Assembly (NCBI RefSeq): GCF_002025705.1
Contig: NZ_CP018846.1
Coordinates: 3,525,501-3,589,500 of the forward strand
From: Pseudomonas putida
Lineage (GTDB): Bacteria; Pseudomonadota; Gammaproteobacteria; Pseudomonadales; Pseudomonadaceae
Direction of reading: 5' to 3'
DNA: 64,000 bases
This document shows positions 62,700 to 64,000 of the stretch, piece by piece. Every line of letters starts with the position of its first letter. Position 1 is the first letter of the stretch. The notes under the pieces were generated by a model, which was not told where the DNA came from, did no database searches, and was given only the letters and a program-made list of their open reading frames with translations. The position numbers and the translations under genes are program-made.

Positions 62700-64000
62700 A
62701 TGAACCCCCTATTCAGACTCTCCCCGCTCGCACTCTCGATCACCCTCGCCCTGTTGCCAAATGCCTACGCCGCAGACTACGTCCTCGACAGCGGCGAGGA
62801 CACGTTCAGCAGCGATCGCGCCTACGATGGCACGGTATCGCTGCGCCCCGGCAACGGCGTGCCCGCCACCCTGACCGTCAACAATGGCGCCGTGCTCACC
62901 AGCAAAGGTGGACGGATCGGTGGCGCGTCCACCAACAACCAAGCCAGTACGGCCATGGCCACTGTCACGGTCCAAGGCCCAGGCACCCGCTGGGTGGTGC
63001 CGCGCACTACAGCCGTCCTGGGTAACACCATCGTCATCGGCGGCGCCGGCCAGGGCACGCTCAACGTGCTCGACGGCGGCGAAGTGTTTGTGCGCGACCT
63101 GCAGCTGAGTGACAACGGCAACGCCGGCAATGCCCTGTCGCGGGCGAACCTGGTGGTCAGCGGCCCAGGTGCGAAGGTGGATGCCGTGAACGTGACCTCC
63201 GGCGGTACCTTCCTCTATGACTCGCGCATCACCCTGCAAAACGGTGGGCAGCTGGCCAGCGAGCGCGTGGCCATCAACTCGATCAGCGACCTGTCCGGCG
63301 CCAACACGCGCTGGGACAACACTGGCAGCTTCCGCAACCGCAACGACCTCAGCCTGAGCGATGGCGCGGTACTGACCAGCGACTCGATGGAGCTGGGTTC
63401 GGCCAACATCAGCCGTAATACCGTGGTCAGTGTATCTGGCGAAGGCACCCGCCTGGCCACGCGCGCGCTGACCCTGGGCACCACCACCTCCAGCACCACC
63501 CTGGTGCTGGCCAACGGCGCCGAGCTGAGCAGCACAGACGGCATCGACATCAGCGAGCTGACCAGCCTCAACTCAGCCGCACGCGGCGCACTCAGTATCG
63601 GTGGCGCAGTGGTCAGGGACGACAGCCGCACCGATATCGACGCAATCACCGCCGGCACCGCACAAGCCGCCGGCCGCCTCGACCCGCAAACGGCGATCCG
63701 CTTTGGCGCCGGCAGCGGGGCATTGGCGTTCAACCACACCGACAGCGACCTGCAAGTGAGCAACAGCATCAGCGGTGCGGGCCGGGTCTATGCCTTCAGC
63801 GGCAACACCACCCTGAGCGGCGACCTGACCGGCATGAGCGGCAGCACGGTGGTACGTGGCGGGCGCCTGGTGCTGGCCGGCGATGTCGACCAGACCAACC
63901 CACGCGGCACCTCGCTGCTGAGCGTTGGCAACGGCACCCTGGTGGTCAACGGCACCGTCGGCCATACCGACAGCGCCGGCAATTACAGCAACCGCGCCCA
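62700..64000 (+). CDS. Autotransporter-type secreted protein, N-terminal part
   Basis: The frame is open from ATG 62700 to the window end (433 codons, no stop), so the gene continues beyond. A signal peptide covers about residues 1-24 (ending NAYAA). The rest is repetitive beta-helix sequence rich in N, G, S and T: GAVLTSKGGRIGG, TLNVLDGGEVFVRDLQLSD, LSLSDGAVLTSDSMELGS, AFSGNTTLSGDLTGMSGSTVVRGGRLVLAGDV, the last being a passenger-associated repeat. This is the layout of pertactin/AIDA-like autotransporters. The C-terminal barrel lies outside the window, so type V secretion is inferred. Confidence 0.85.
   Translation, partial: MNPLFRLSPLALSITLALLPNAYAADYVLDSGEDTFSSDRAYDGTVSLRPGNGVPATLTVNNGAVLTSKGGRIGGASTNNQASTAMATVTVQGPGTRWVVPRTTAVLGNTIVIGGAGQGTLNVLDGGEVFVRDLQLSDNGNAGNALSRANLVVSGPGAKVDAVNVTSGGTFLYDSRITLQNGGQLASERVAINSISDLSGANTRWDNTGSFRNRNDLSLSDGAVLTSDSMELGSANISRNTVVSVSGEGTRLATRALTLGTTTSSTTLVLANGAELSSTDGIDISELTSLNSAARGALSIGGAVVRDDSRTDIDAITAGTAQAAGRLDPQTAIRFGAGSGALAFNHTDSDLQVSNSISGAGRVYAFSGNTTLSGDLTGMSGSTVVRGGRLVLAGDVDQTNPRGTSLLSVGNGTLVVNGTVGHTDSAGNYSNRA

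Noticed and set aside
62506..62703. 65-codon plus-strand frame before the autotransporter
   Set aside because: It has no ribosome site of note and no conserved features. Its last bases overlap the autotransporter ATG.

Overview
The window is chromosomal DNA from a fluorescent Pseudomonas, most likely the P. putida group. The evidence is high GC, a glc operon with malate synthase G, a class II (medium-chain) PHA synthase, many LysR/MocR-type regulators, a FecI/FecR/TonB-receptor set, and dense paired REP elements carrying the tgtaggagcgg core. No rRNA, tRNA, CRISPR array, prophage or intact insertion sequence was seen.

Layout. 1-3157: end of glcF, then glcG and glcB (glycolate/glyoxylate use). 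3308-9528: flavin reductase, small unknown gene, MocR regulator, MFS transporter, AhpD-like protein, membrane protein, TauE/SafE transporter. 9740-14758: GabP-like permease, cupin dioxygenase, LysR, class III aminotransferase and GST, a probable catabolic cluster. 14919-22025: two MFS transporters, LysR, and a TetR divergent from an amidohydrolase, then a D-2-hydroxyacid dehydrogenase. 22097-26140: cell-surface signalling iron-uptake set (ECF sigma, FecR, STN-containing TonB receptor). 26169-29445: GNAT, formate/nitrite channel, thioredoxin-reductase-like flavoprotein and divergent Rrf2 regulator. 29519-34210: a tightly packed four-gene operon: 4-TM protein, membrane/TIGR01777 SDR fusion, a three-part alpha/beta-hydrolase, ATP-grasp and phospho-His swivelling protein, and a small lipoprotein. 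This is the best candidate for an undescribed system here.

34261-38887: unknown membrane protein, 5'-nucleotidase, P-loop kinase, small lipoprotein, SDR, HD hydrolase, small beta-rich protein. 39061-42093: NitT/TauT-like ABC permease and ATPase without a binding protein. 42106-45593: PotF-like binding protein, PuuB-like oxidase, LysR. 45759-49713: GST, methyltransferase, chemoreceptor, SnoaL-like protein. 49937-51724: a class II PHA synthase standing alone. 51845-59869: OPT transporter, SDR, AraC, MocR, DMT exporter, glutaminase, DUF533/TerB-like protein. 60063-62447: NUDIX, GFA protein, small membrane protein, ProQ, small unknown gene. 62700 to the edge: 5' part of an autotransporter-type secreted protein.

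Most of the window is accessory metabolism and transport in short operons, each with its own regulator. REP pairs mark several operon boundaries. Functions are read from motifs and family resemblance only; no database search was possible.
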